A stretch of 64,000 nt of DNA from Cardiocondyla obscurior (lineage: Eukaryota > Arthropoda > Insecta > Hymenoptera > Formicidae): contig NC_091873.1 of the NCBI RefSeq assembly GCF_019399895.1, forward strand, positions 4,577,501 to 4,641,500, read 5' to 3'. The translations under genes were made by a program, and so were the position numbers. This document shows, in pieces, positions 9,151-19,800 of this stretch (positions are counted from its first letter, which is position 1; each line of letters starts with the position of its first letter). The notes under the pieces are model-generated. The model ran no database searches. It was not told where the DNA came from and was given only the letters and a program-made list of their open reading frames with translations.

Positions 9151-9699
9151 AACTTTTATTCTATATATATATAGATATACTAAAGCATGTAATTCTTACC
9201 ATCCTATTATTAGTTGATAAATAGCAACTCTGGTCTTATCTCTGCTATCCTGTAATAGAAACAATAACAGTAGAGAACAATTAACAAACTTAACAACTTC
9301 TAACAATTATAATAATTATTATTATTATATAAAATCTATATTATATATAAAAAATAAGAAATGCTTTAGTTAAACACTTGGAAAATATGTATAATGTAAA
9401 GAAACAACTCTTTTATATATAAAATAAAATATATAAATATCCTTTAGTTAATTAATGATTAAAATAGAAGAATTGTTTCTATCTAAACCAAGTATTAAAA
9501 CCTAGTGCGGTAGAAAGTAGATTTTAACCAGCACTCTCACTGCCTTCAATACAGAAATAGACTCAAGGATATATCCTTGAGTCCCATAAATAAAATAGCT
9601 TTTACATTCAATAATTTAAACTATAAAATATATATATATATATAATATTATGTTAACACAAGGAAAAAATGGAGAGATCTAAGACTGAATTTATTAATA
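9151..9699. other. AT-rich DNA without recognised content
   Basis: This stretch has runs of TA and AT, a palindromic CTCAAGGATATATCCTTGAG at about 9562-9581, and no ORF, RNA gene or transposon signature that I can support. Confidence 0.5.
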
Positions 9700-9754
9700 C
9701 TTTAAACATACTCTAAGACATTTCTTAGACAATTTATGTAAAGTATGTTTAAAG
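9700..9754. repeat. nested inverted repeat (hairpin)
   Basis: CTTTAAACATACT (9700-9712) is exactly reverse-complementary to AGTATGTTTAAAG (9742-9754). Inside it, CTAAGA and TCTTAG form a second inverted pair at 9713-9728. The structure lies about 36 bp before the LTR. Confidence 0.75.
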
Positions 9755-9975
9755 GCCATCAGATAAAATAATAGAAAAACAGAGCTTACTTGTGAGTCAT
9801 AGTTCTGAGTCATGACAAAACACTTTCTCGAACCAAGGCCAGCCTTTCAAGCCAATAGCGAAATTCGTTACCATATAAGGAACCAAGGTTGAACCTACGT
9901 GGACCAATCTGAAACTCTGTAACCAAATAAGGATTGTCAAGGTCAGAACTACTCCTTTCCATTGTTCTAAAATAG

Positions 9976-9983
9976 TATATAAG
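9976..9983 (+). promoter_or_regulatory. TATA box in LTR
   Basis: TATATAAG is followed by GCAGTTCAG and, about 45 bp later, by CTTCAGTTACTTC, plausible as a transcription start area. Confidence 0.45.
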
Positions 9984-10190
9984 CAGTTCAGAAAACCATA
10001 AGCCAGCTTTTATCGCGCCCACTACTTCAGTTACTTCTACTATTATTCAACCCCTTTTACTTTTAACTTTCTCGCGCTACAATTTTATCGCTGTCAAGAT
10101 ATAAATAAAAATACGCATATTACAAATTCGTTAAACTATAATACCAACTTTACTAATTATATTGAAATATTGTAAAAATTTGTGTTCAAC

Positions 10191-10196
10191 AATAAA
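10191..10196 (+). terminator. polyadenylation signal in LTR
   Basis: AATAAA occurs downstream of the TATA box within the LTR, after a GTGTTCAAC stretch. Confidence 0.4.
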
Positions 10197-10315
10197 TCTA
10201 CTCTGGGAACAAATCATCAACTCTTCAACAGTGAATCATTAAGTGACCTTTATCTTGGAGTTTTAGCCTCCTTAACCGCAGAAGAACCCTTTAATTATTA
10301 TTATTCATCATTACA

Positions 10316-10333
10316 TGGTCGAACCAGGTCTCG
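10316..10333 (+). other. primer-binding-site candidate
   Basis: TGGTCGAACCAGGTCTCG follows the LTR end directly. TGG pairs with the CCA end of a tRNA and TCGAACC resembles a T-arm complement. The tRNA was not identified. Confidence 0.35.
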
Positions 10334-10352
10334 AGACCACTTCGGACTTCAG

Positions 10353-12060
10353 GACGTCACAGCGGTGACGTCAGCAGATTCCACGTGACCATTTTTAGCG
10401 TCCTACCTTCTCCAGGGGCTGAGCTATTAACAAAAAACAAAAAAATTTTGAAAATCTGACCACGTGCGTCGTTCTGACGTCAGCAGATGCCCACGTGACC
10501 ATTTTTAGCGTCCTACTTCCAGGGGCGAAGATATTGACGAAAACAAAAGAAATTTTGAAAATCTACCACGTGACGTCGTGCGTGACGTCAGCAGATACGT
10601 GATCATTTTTAGCGTTTACCCCTCCAGGGGCGGAGATATTGACAAAAAACAAAAAAATTTTTTAAATCTTACACGTGACGTCGTGCGGTGACGTCAGCAG
10701 ATGCCACGTGACCATTTTTAGCGTCCTACTCCTCCAGGGGCGGATATTGACGAAAAACGAAAAAAAAATTTTGAAAATCTGACCACGTGACGTCGTGCGG
10801 TGACGTCAGCAGATGTTCACGTGACCATTTTAGCGTCCTACCTTTCCAAGGTCAAAATATTGACGAAAAACAAAAAAATTTTTGAAAATCTGACCACGTG
10901 ACGTCGTGCGGTGACGTCAGCAGATGCCCACGTGACCATTTTAGCGTCCTACCCCTCCAGGGGCGGAGATATTGACAAAAAACGAAAAAAATTTTTGAAA
11001 ATCTGACCACGTGACGTCGTGCGGTGACGTCAGCAGATGCCCACGTGACCATTTTAGCGTTCTACTCCCTTCAGGGGCGATGATATTGACGAAAAACGAA
11101 AAAAATTTTAAAATATGACCACGTGACGTCGTGCGGTGACGTCAGCAGATGCCCACGTGACCATTTTTAGCGTCCTACCTTCCAGAAGCGGAGATATTAA
11201 CAAAAAAAAAAAAAATTTTTGAAAATTTGACAACGTGACGTCGTGCGGTGACGTCAGCAGATGCCACGTGACCATTTTTAGCGTCCTACTTCCTCCAGAA
11301 AATTGACAAAAAAAAAAAAAAATTTTTAAAAATTTGACTACGTGACGTCGTGCGGTGACGTCAGCAGATGCCCACGTGACCATTTTTAGCGTCCTACCTT
11401 CTCCAGGGGCAAAAATATTGACGAAAAACAAAAAATATTTTGAAAATTTGACCACGTGACGTCGTGCGGTGACGTCAGCAGATGCCCACGTGATTATTTT
11501 TAGCGTCCTACCCCTCAGGGGCGGAGATATTGACAAAAAAGAAAAAAATTTTTGAAAATCTGACCACGTGACGTCGTGCGGTGACGTCAGCAGATGCCCA
11601 CGTGACCATTTTAGCGTCCTACCCCTCCAGGGGCGGAGATATTGACAAAAAACAGAAGAAAAATTTTTGAAAATCTGACCACATGACGTCGTGCGGTGAC
11701 GTCAGCAGATGCCCACGTGACCATTTTTGCGTCCTACCCTCCAGGGCGATGATATTGACGAAAAACGAAAAAAATTTTAAAATTTGACCACGTGACGTCG
11801 TGCGGTGACGTCAGCAGATGCCCACGTGACCATTTTAGCGTCCTACCCCTTCCAGAAGCGGAGATATTGACAAAAACAAAAAAATTTTTGAAAATGACCC
11901 GTGACGTCGTGCGGTGACGTCAGCAGATGCCCACGTGACCATTTTTAGCGTCCTACCTCCTCCAGGGCGGAGATATTGACAAAAAACAAAAAAATTTTGT
12001 TGACCACGTGACGTCGTGCGGTGACGTCAGCAGATGCCCACGTGACCATTTTCAGCGTTC
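10353..12060 (+). repeat. satellite A, branch 1 (about 110 bp unit)
   Basis: About 15 tandem units of 107-113 bp. Each unit contains, in order, CCACGTGACGTCGTGCGG, GTGACGTCAGCAGATGCC, CACGTGACCATTTTTAGCG, a pyrimidine-rich stretch with CCAGGGGCGGAGATATTGAC, and an A/T run. TGACGTCA (CRE-type palindrome) and CACGTG (E-box-type palindrome) are kept in almost all units, while the A/T run and the CCAGGGG part vary in length. The array starts at a small inverted repeat GACGTCAC-AGCG-GTGACGTC, directly after the LTR fragment. Reading frames across it are open by chance of the unit length and are not genes. Confidence 0.93.
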
Positions 12061-14174
12061 TACTTCCACCAGGAGCAGAGATATTGAAAAAAAAACAAAA
12101 AAATTTTTGAAAATTTGGCAAAGAATCATCGTGCGGTGACGTCAGCAGATGCCCACGTGACTATTTTCAGCGTTCTACCTTCACCAGAGGCAGAGATATT
12201 GACAAAAACGAAAAAAATTTTTGAAAATCTGGCAACAAATCTTTGTGCGGTGACGTCAGCAGATGCCCACGTGACCATTTTCAACGTTTACTTTCACCAG
12301 GAGCAGAGATATTGACAAAAAACAAAAAAAAAATTTTTTTAAATCTGGCAAAAAATCATCGTGCGGTGACGTCAGCAGATGCCCACGTAACAATTTTCAG
12401 CGTTCTACTTCCACCAGAAGCAGAGATATTGACAAAAAACAAAAAAGTTTTTAAAATCTGGCAACGTAACATTTGCGGTGACGTCAGCAGATGCCCACGT
12501 GACAATTTTTAGCGTCTACATTCTCCAAGGGCGGAGATATTGACGAAAAACAAAATAGAAGTTTTAAAATGCAGACGTCGTGCGGTGACGTCAGCAGATG
12601 CCCACGTGACCATTTTGGCGTTCTACTTCCACCAGAAGCAGAATATGACAAAAAACAAAAAAAAATTTTTTTAATCTGGCAAACAATCGTCGTGCGGTGA
12701 CGTCAGCAGATGCCCACGTGAACAATTTTCAGCGTTCTACTTCCACAGAAACAGAAATATTGACAAAAACAAAAAAAAGTTTTAAAATCTGGCAACGTGA
12801 CATTGTGCGGTGACGTCAGCAGATGCCCACGTAATTATTTCAGCGTTCTACTTTCACCAGAAAAAAATTTGACAAAAAACAAAAATTCAAAAATTTGCAA
12901 CGTATCATTGTGCGGTGACGTCAGCAGATGCTCACGTGATTTTTTTCAGCGTTCTACCTTTACCAGAAGCAGAGATATTGACAAAAACAAAAAAATTTTT
13001 GAAAATCTGGCCAATCGTCGTGCGGTGACGTCAGCAGATGCCCGTGACCATTTTCAGCGTTCTACCTTCACCAGAAGCAGAGATATTGACAAAAAACGAA
13101 AAAATTTTTTTAATCTGGCAACAAATTTTCGTGCGGTGACGTCAGCAAATGCCCACGTGACCATTTTCAACGTTTTACTTCCACCAGGAGCAGAGATATT
13201 GACAAAAAACAAAAATAAAATTTTTTTAAATCTGGCAAACAATCATCGTGCGGTGACGTCAGCAGATGCCCACGTTACAATTTTCAGCGTTCTACTTCCA
13301 CCAGAAGCAGAGATATTGACAAAAAACAAAAAAAAAATTTTTAAAAATCTGGCAACGTAACATTTGCGGTGACGTCAGCAGATGCCTCACGTGACAATTT
13401 TTAGCGATCTACATTCTCCAAGGGCGAATATTAACGAAAAACAAAAAAAGTTTTAAAAAATTTGATTACGTGACGTCGTGCGGTGACGTCAGCAGATGCC
13501 CGTGACCATTTTGGCGTTTTACCCACCAGAAGCAGAATGACAAAAAACAAAAAAAAATTTTTTAATCTGGCAAACAATCATCGTGCAGTGACGTCAGCAG
13601 ATGCCCACGTAACAATTTTCAGCGTTCTACTTCCACCAGAAACAGAAATATTGACAAAAAACAAAAAAAAGTTTTAAAATCTGGCAACGTAACATTGTGC
13701 GGTGATCAGCAGATGCCCACGTGACCATTTTCAGCGTTCTACTTTCACCAGAAAATTGTGACAAAAAACAAAAAACAGTTTTTAAAAATTTTGCAACGTA
13801 TCATTGTGCGGTGACGTCAGCAGATGCTCACGTGATTTTCAGCGTTCTACCTTTAAACGAGATATTGACAAACAAAAAAAAAATTTTGAAAATCTGGTAA
13901 CGAATCTTCGTGCGGTGACGTCAGCAGATGCCCACGTGATTATTTTCAGCGTTCTACCTTCACCAGAGGCAGAGATATTGACAAAAAACGAAAAAAAAAT
14001 TTTTGAAAATTTGGCAACAAATTTTCGTTCGGTAACGTCAGCTGATGCCCACGTGACCATTTTTAGCGTTCTACTTTCACCAGGCCAGAGATATTGACAA
14101 AAACAAAAATAAAATTTTTAATCAGGCAACAGTCATCGTGCGGTGACGTCAGCAGATGCTCACGTGACAATTTT
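12061..14174 (+). repeat. satellite A, branch 2
   Basis: About 20 units share the GCGGTGACGTCAGCAGATGC core with branch 1, but most have CACCAGAAGCAGAGATATTG in place of the CCAGGGG stretch, TTTTCAGCGTTCTAC in place of TTTTTAGCGTCC, and TGGCAACAAAT-type sequence in place of CCACGTGACGTC. A few branch-1-like units are mixed in (near 12515, 13400). A block of about eight units is duplicated with an offset near 890-896 bp (e.g. 12470 and 13363; 12898 and 13794). Reverse-complemented, branch 2 resembles satellite B more than branch 1 does. Confidence 0.88.
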
Positions 14175-15837
14175 ATAAAAGGCTCCAAATAGGCCATCTA
14201 TTTTGAATGCCGCACAATGCTATGTTGTAAATTTCAAAAATATTTTTTCGTTTTTGGCCATATCTCGGCTTCTGATGAAAATGAAAAGCTCGCTCGAATA
14301 GGCAAATGCATCTATTTTGAATGCCGCACAATGCTATGTTGTTAAATTTCAAAAATATTTTTTTTTGTTTTTTGGCCATATCTCGGCTGCTGGTGAAAAT
14401 AGAAGGCTCGGAATAGGCCCGTATGCATCTATTTTAAATGCCGCACAATGCTATGTTGTTAAATTTAAAAAATATTTTTTTTTGCTTTTTGGCCATATCT
14501 CGGCTTCTGTGAAAATAAAGCTCGAATAGGCCCAAATGCATCTATTTTGAATGCCGCACAATGCTATGTTGTTAAATTTCAAAAATATTTTTTGTTTTTG
14601 GCCATATCTCGGTTGCTGATGAAAATAGAAGGCTCGGAATAGGCCCGTATGCATCTTTTAATTGCCGCACAATGCTACGTTGTAAAATTTCAAAAATATT
14701 TTCTTTCGTTTTTGGCCATATCTCGGCTTCTGATGAAAATAAAAGCTCGAATAGGCCCAAATGCATCTATTTTGAATGCCGCACAATGCTATGTTGTTAA
14801 ATTTCAAAAATATTTTTTCGTTTTTGGCCATATCTCGGCTTCTGATGAAAATAAAAGCTCGAATAGGCCCAAATGCATCTATTTTGAATGCCGCACAATG
14901 CTATGTTGTTAAATTTCAAAAATATTTTTTTTTGTTTTTTGGCCATATCTCAGATGCTGGTGAAAATAGAAAGCGCGGAATAGGCCCGTATGCATTTTTT
15001 TTAATTGCCGCACAATGCTACGTTGTTAAATTTCAAAAATATTTTTTTCGTTTTTATATATCGGCTTCTGATGAAAATAAAACTCAAATAGGCCCGAATT
15101 CATTTATTTTGAATGCCGCAAAATGCTACGTTGTAAAATTTCAAAAATATTTTTTTTCTTTTTTTGGCCATATCTCGGCTTTTGATGAAAATAAAAAGCT
15201 CCGAATAGGCCCAAATGCATCTATTTTGAATGCCGCACAATGCTATGTTGTTAAATTTCAAAAATATTTTTTTTCGTTTTTTGGCCATATCTCGGCTTCT
15301 GATGAAAATAAAAAGCTCGAATAGGCCCAGATGCATCTATTTTAAATGCCGCACAATGCTATGTTGTTAAATTTCAAAAATATTTTTTTGTTTTTGGCCA
15401 TATCTCGGCTGCTGGTGAAAATAGAAAGCTCGGAATAGGCCCTATGCACATTTTTAATTGCCGCAATGCTACGTTGTAGAATTTCAAAAATATTTTCTTT
15501 CGTTTTTTGGCCATATCTCGGCTTCTGATGAAAATAAAATACTCCAAATAGGCCCGAATTCATCTATTTTGAATGCCGCACAATGCTACGTTGTAAAATT
15601 TCAAAAATATTTTCTTTCGTTTTTTGGCCATATCTCGGCTTCTGATGAAAATAAAAAGCTCGGATAGGCCCAAATGCATCTAATTTGAATGCCGCACAAT
15701 GCTACGTTGTAAAATTTCAAAAATATTTTGTTCGTTTTTGGCCATATCTCGGCTTCTGATGAAAATAAGGCTCGGAATAGGCCCGTATGCATCTTGCCGC
15801 ACAATGCTACGTTGTAAAATTTCAAAATATTTTTTTC

Positions 15838-16620
15838 GGCCACATCTCGGCTTCTGATGAAAATAAAAGGCTTTACTAGGCCCAAATTCATCTATTTTGA
15901 TTGCCGCACAATGCTATGTTGTTAAATTTCAAAAATATTTTTTTTCGTTTTTTGGCCATATCTCGGCTTCTGATGAAAATGAAAAGCTCCGAATAGGCCC
16001 AAATGCATCAATTTTGAATGCCACACAATGCTATGTTGTTAAATTTCAAAAATATTTTTTTTTGTTTTTTGGCCATATTTCGGCTGCTTGTGAAAATAGA
16101 AGGCTCGGAATAGGCCCGTATGCATCCATTTTGAATGCCGCACAATGCTATGTTGTTAAATTTCAAAAATATTTTTTTTTGTTTTTTGGCCATATCTTGG
16201 CTTCTGATGAAAATAAAAAGCTCCGAATAGGCCCAAATGCATCCAATTGAATGCCGCACAATGCTATGATGTTAAATTTCAAAAAGATTTTTTTTTGTTT
16301 CTTGGCCATATTTCGGTTGCTGGTGAAAATAGAAGGCTCGGAATAGGCCTGTATGCATCTTTTTTAATTGCCGCACAATGCTACGTTGTAAAATTTCAAA
16401 AATATTTTCTTTCGTTTTTTGGCCATATCTCGGTTTCTGATGAAAATAAAAAGCTCCGAATAGGCCCAAATGCATCTATTTTGAATGCCGCACAATGCTA
16501 TGTTGTTAAATTTCAAAAATATTTTTTCGTTTTTTGGCCATATCTCGGCTTTTGATGAAAATAAAAGATTCCGAATAGGCCCAAATGCATCTATTTTGAA
16601 TGCCGCACAATGCTATGTTG
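15838..16620. repeat. satellite B higher-order block, copy 1
   Basis: A run of units including rare variants (GGCCACATCTCGG, GGCTTTACTAGGCCC, ATGCATCAATTTTGAATGCC, CCACACAATGC, ATGCATCCATTTTG, ATGCATCCAATTGAATG) recurs in the same order 3193 bp further on. Parts of it recur near 20512, 36480 and 50240. Confidence 0.8.
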
Positions 16621-19030
16621 TTAAATTTCAAAAATATTTTTTCTTGTTTTTTGGCCATATCTCGGCTGCTGGTGAAAATGGAATGCTCGGAATAGGCCCG
16701 TATGCATCTTTTTTAATTGCCGCACAATGCTACGTTGTAAAATTTCAAAAATATTTTTTTCGTTTTTTGGCCATATTTCGGCTTCTGATGAAAATAAATG
16801 GCTTCAAATAGGCCCAGATGCATCTATTTTAATGCCGCACAATGCTACGTTGTTAAATTTCAAAAATATTTTTTTGTTTTTGGCCATATCTCGGCTGCTG
16901 AAAATAAAGCTCGGAATAGGCCGTATGCATTTTTTAATTGCCGCACAATGCTACGTTGTAGAATTTCAAAATATTTTCTTTCGTTTTTGGCCATATCTCG
17001 GCTTCTGATGAAAATAAAATACTCCAAATAGGCCCGAATGCATCTATTTTGAATGCCGCACAATGCTACGTTGTAAAATTTCAAAATATTTTCTTTCGTT
17101 TTTGGCCATATCTCGGCTTCTGATGAAAATAAAAGCTCCGAATAGGCCCAAATGCACTAATTTGAATGCCACAATGCTACGTTGTAAAATTTCAAAAATA
17201 TTTTCGTTGTTTTTGGCCATATCTCGGCTTTCGATGAAAATAAAAGGCTCGGAATAGGCCGTATGCATCTTTTTATTTGCGCACAATGCTACGTTGTAAA
17301 ATTTCAAAAATATTTTTTTTTTTTTTGGCCATATCTCGGCTTCTGATGAAAATAAAAGGCTCGAATAGGCCCAAATGCATCTATTTTGATTGCCGCACAA
17401 TGCTATGTTGTTAAATTTCAAAAATATTTTCGTTTTTGGCCATATCTCGGCTTCTGATGAAAATAAAAGCTCGAATAGGCCCAAATGCATCAATTTTGAT
17501 GCCACAATGCTATGTTGTTAAATTTCAAAAATATTTTTTTTGTTTTTGGCCATATTTCGGCTTGATGAAAATAAAAGGCTCGGAATAGGCCCGTATGCAT
17601 CTATTTTGAATGCCGCACAATATGTTGTTAAATTTCAAAAATATTTTTGTTTTTGGCCATATCTCGGCTTCTGATGAAAATAAAAGCTCCGAATAGGCCC
17701 AAATGCATCAATTGAATGCCGCACAATGCTATGTTGTTAAATTTCAAAAATATTTTTTTGTTTTTTGGCCATATTTCGGTTGCTGGTGAAAATAGAAGGC
17801 TCGGAATAGGCCTGTATGCATCTTTTTTAATTGCCGCACAATGCTACGTTGTAAATTTCAAAATATTTTCTTTCGTTTTTTGGCCATATCTCGGTTTCTG
17901 ATGAAAATAAATAGCTCCGAATAGGCCCAAATGCATCTATTTTGAATGCCGCACAATGCTATGTTGTTAAATTTCAAAAATATTTTTTTTCGTTTTTTGG
18001 CCATATCTCGGCTTTTGATGAAAATAAAAAGTTCCGAATAGGCCCAAATGCATCTATTTTGAATGCCGCACAATGCTATGTTGTTAAATTTCAAAAATAT
18101 TTTTTCTTGTTTTTTGGCCATATCTCGGCTGCTGGTGAAAATGGAATGCTCGGAATAGGCCCGTATGCATCTTTTCTAATTGCCGCACAATGCTACGTTG
18201 TAAAATTTCAAAAATATTTTTTCGTTTTTTGGCCATATCTCGGCTTCTGATGAAAATAAAAAACTTCAAATAGGCCCGAATTCATTTATTTTGAATGCCG
18301 CACAATGCTACGTTGTAAAATTTCAAAAATATTTTTTTTCGTTTTTTGGCCATATCTCGGCTTCTGATGAAAATAAAGGCTCGAATAGGCCCAAATGCAT
18401 CTATTTTGAATGCCGCACAATGCTATGTTGTTAAATTTCAAAAATATTTTTCGTTTTTGGCCATATTTCGGCTTCTGATGAAAATAAAAAGCTTTGAATA
18501 GGCCCGAATGCATCTATTTTAAATGCCGCACAATGCTATGTTGTTAAATTTCAAAAATATTTTTTTTTTTTCTTGGCCATATCTCGGCTGCTGGTGAAAA
18601 TAGAAAACTCGGAATAGGCCCGTATGCATTTTTTTTAATTGCCGCACAATTCTACGTTGTAGAATTTCAAAAATATTTTCTTTCGTTTTTTGGCCATATC
18701 TCGGCTTCTGATGAAAATAAAATGCTCCAAATAGGCCCGAATTCATCTATTTTGAATGCCGCACAATGCTACGTTGTAAAATTTCAAAAATATTTTCTTT
18801 CGTTTTTTGGCCATATCTCGGCTTCTGATGAAAATAAAAACTCGAATAGGCCCAAATGCACCTAATTTGAATGCCGCACAATGCTACGTTGTAAAATTTC
18901 AAAAATATTTTCGTTCGTTTTTTGGCCATATCTCGGCTTCCGATGAAAATAAAGGCTCGGAATAGGCCCGTATGCATCTTTTTAATTGCACAATGCTACG
19001 TTGTAAAATTTCAAAATATATTTTTTTTTT

Positions 19031-19800
19031 TTTTGGCCATCTCGGCTTCTGATGAAAATAAGGCTTTAATAGGCCCAAATTCATCTATTTTGATTGCCGC
19101 ACAATGCTATGTTGTTAAATTTCAAAAATATTTTTTTTCGTTTTTTGGCCATATCTCGGCTTCTGATGAAAATGAAAAGCTCCGAATAGGCCCAAATGCA
19201 TCAATTTTGAATGCCACACAATGCTATGTTGTTAAATTTCAAAAATATTTTTTTTTGTTTTTTGGCCATATTTCGGCTGCTTGTGAAAATAGAAGGCTCG
19301 GAATAGGCCCGTATGCATCCATTTTGAATGCCGCACAATGCTATGTTGTTAAATTTCAAAAATATTTTTTTTTGTTTTTTGGCCATATCTTGGCTTCTGA
19401 TGAAAATAAAAAGCTCCGAATAGGCCCAAATGCATCCAATTGAATGCCGCACAATGCTATGTTGTTAAATTTCAAAAATTTTTTTTTTGTTTTTGGCCAT
19501 ATTTCGGCTGCTGGTGAAAATAGAAGGCTCGGAATAGGCCTGTATGCATCTTTTTTAATTGCCGCACAATGCTACGTTGTAAAATTTCAAAAATATTTTC
19601 TTTCGTTTTTTGGCCATATCTCGGTTTCTGATGAAAATAAAAAGCTCCGAATAGGCCCAAATGCATCTATTTTGAATGCCGCACAATGCTATGTTGTTAA
19701 ATTTCAAAAATATTTTTTTTCGTTTTTTGGCCATATCTCGGCTTTGATGAAAATAAAAAGTTCGAATAGGCCCAAATGCATCTATTTTGAATGCCGCACA
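19031..19800. repeat. satellite B higher-order block, copy 2
   Basis: Copy of the block at 15838 with the same rare variants in the same order. The two are base-for-base alike over several hundred bases around 16008-16250 and 19201-19443. Confidence 0.8.

Larger units (their letters stand above)
9791..10315 (+). mobile_element. LTR of a second LTR retroelement, followed by a primer-binding-site candidate
   Basis: The 525 bp segment begins TGTGAGTCAT and ends TTACA, the TG...CA ends of an LTR. It has a TATA box (9976-9983), a polyadenylation signal (10191-10196) about 210 bp later, and at 10316 a TGG-led sequence resembling a tRNA primer site, as expected directly after a 5' LTR. Near its start TGAGTCAT-type sites occur twice (9792-9799 with one mismatch, 9807-9814), similar to AP-1 sites. 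Internal sequence after it is almost absent because satellite A starts within 40 bp. It could instead be the distant 3' LTR of the Gypsy element at the left, with the TGG a coincidence. The boundary calls are by eye. Confidence 0.5.

Noticed and set aside
10316..10333. tRNA gene
   Set aside because: Only a T-arm-complement-like stretch is present; no cloverleaf can be drawn around it.
12115..14097. Open reading frames in satellite A with repeating AVTSADAHVTIF-like peptides
   Set aside because: They follow the tandem unit, stop at random indels and lack consistent starts; they are a by-product of the repeat.
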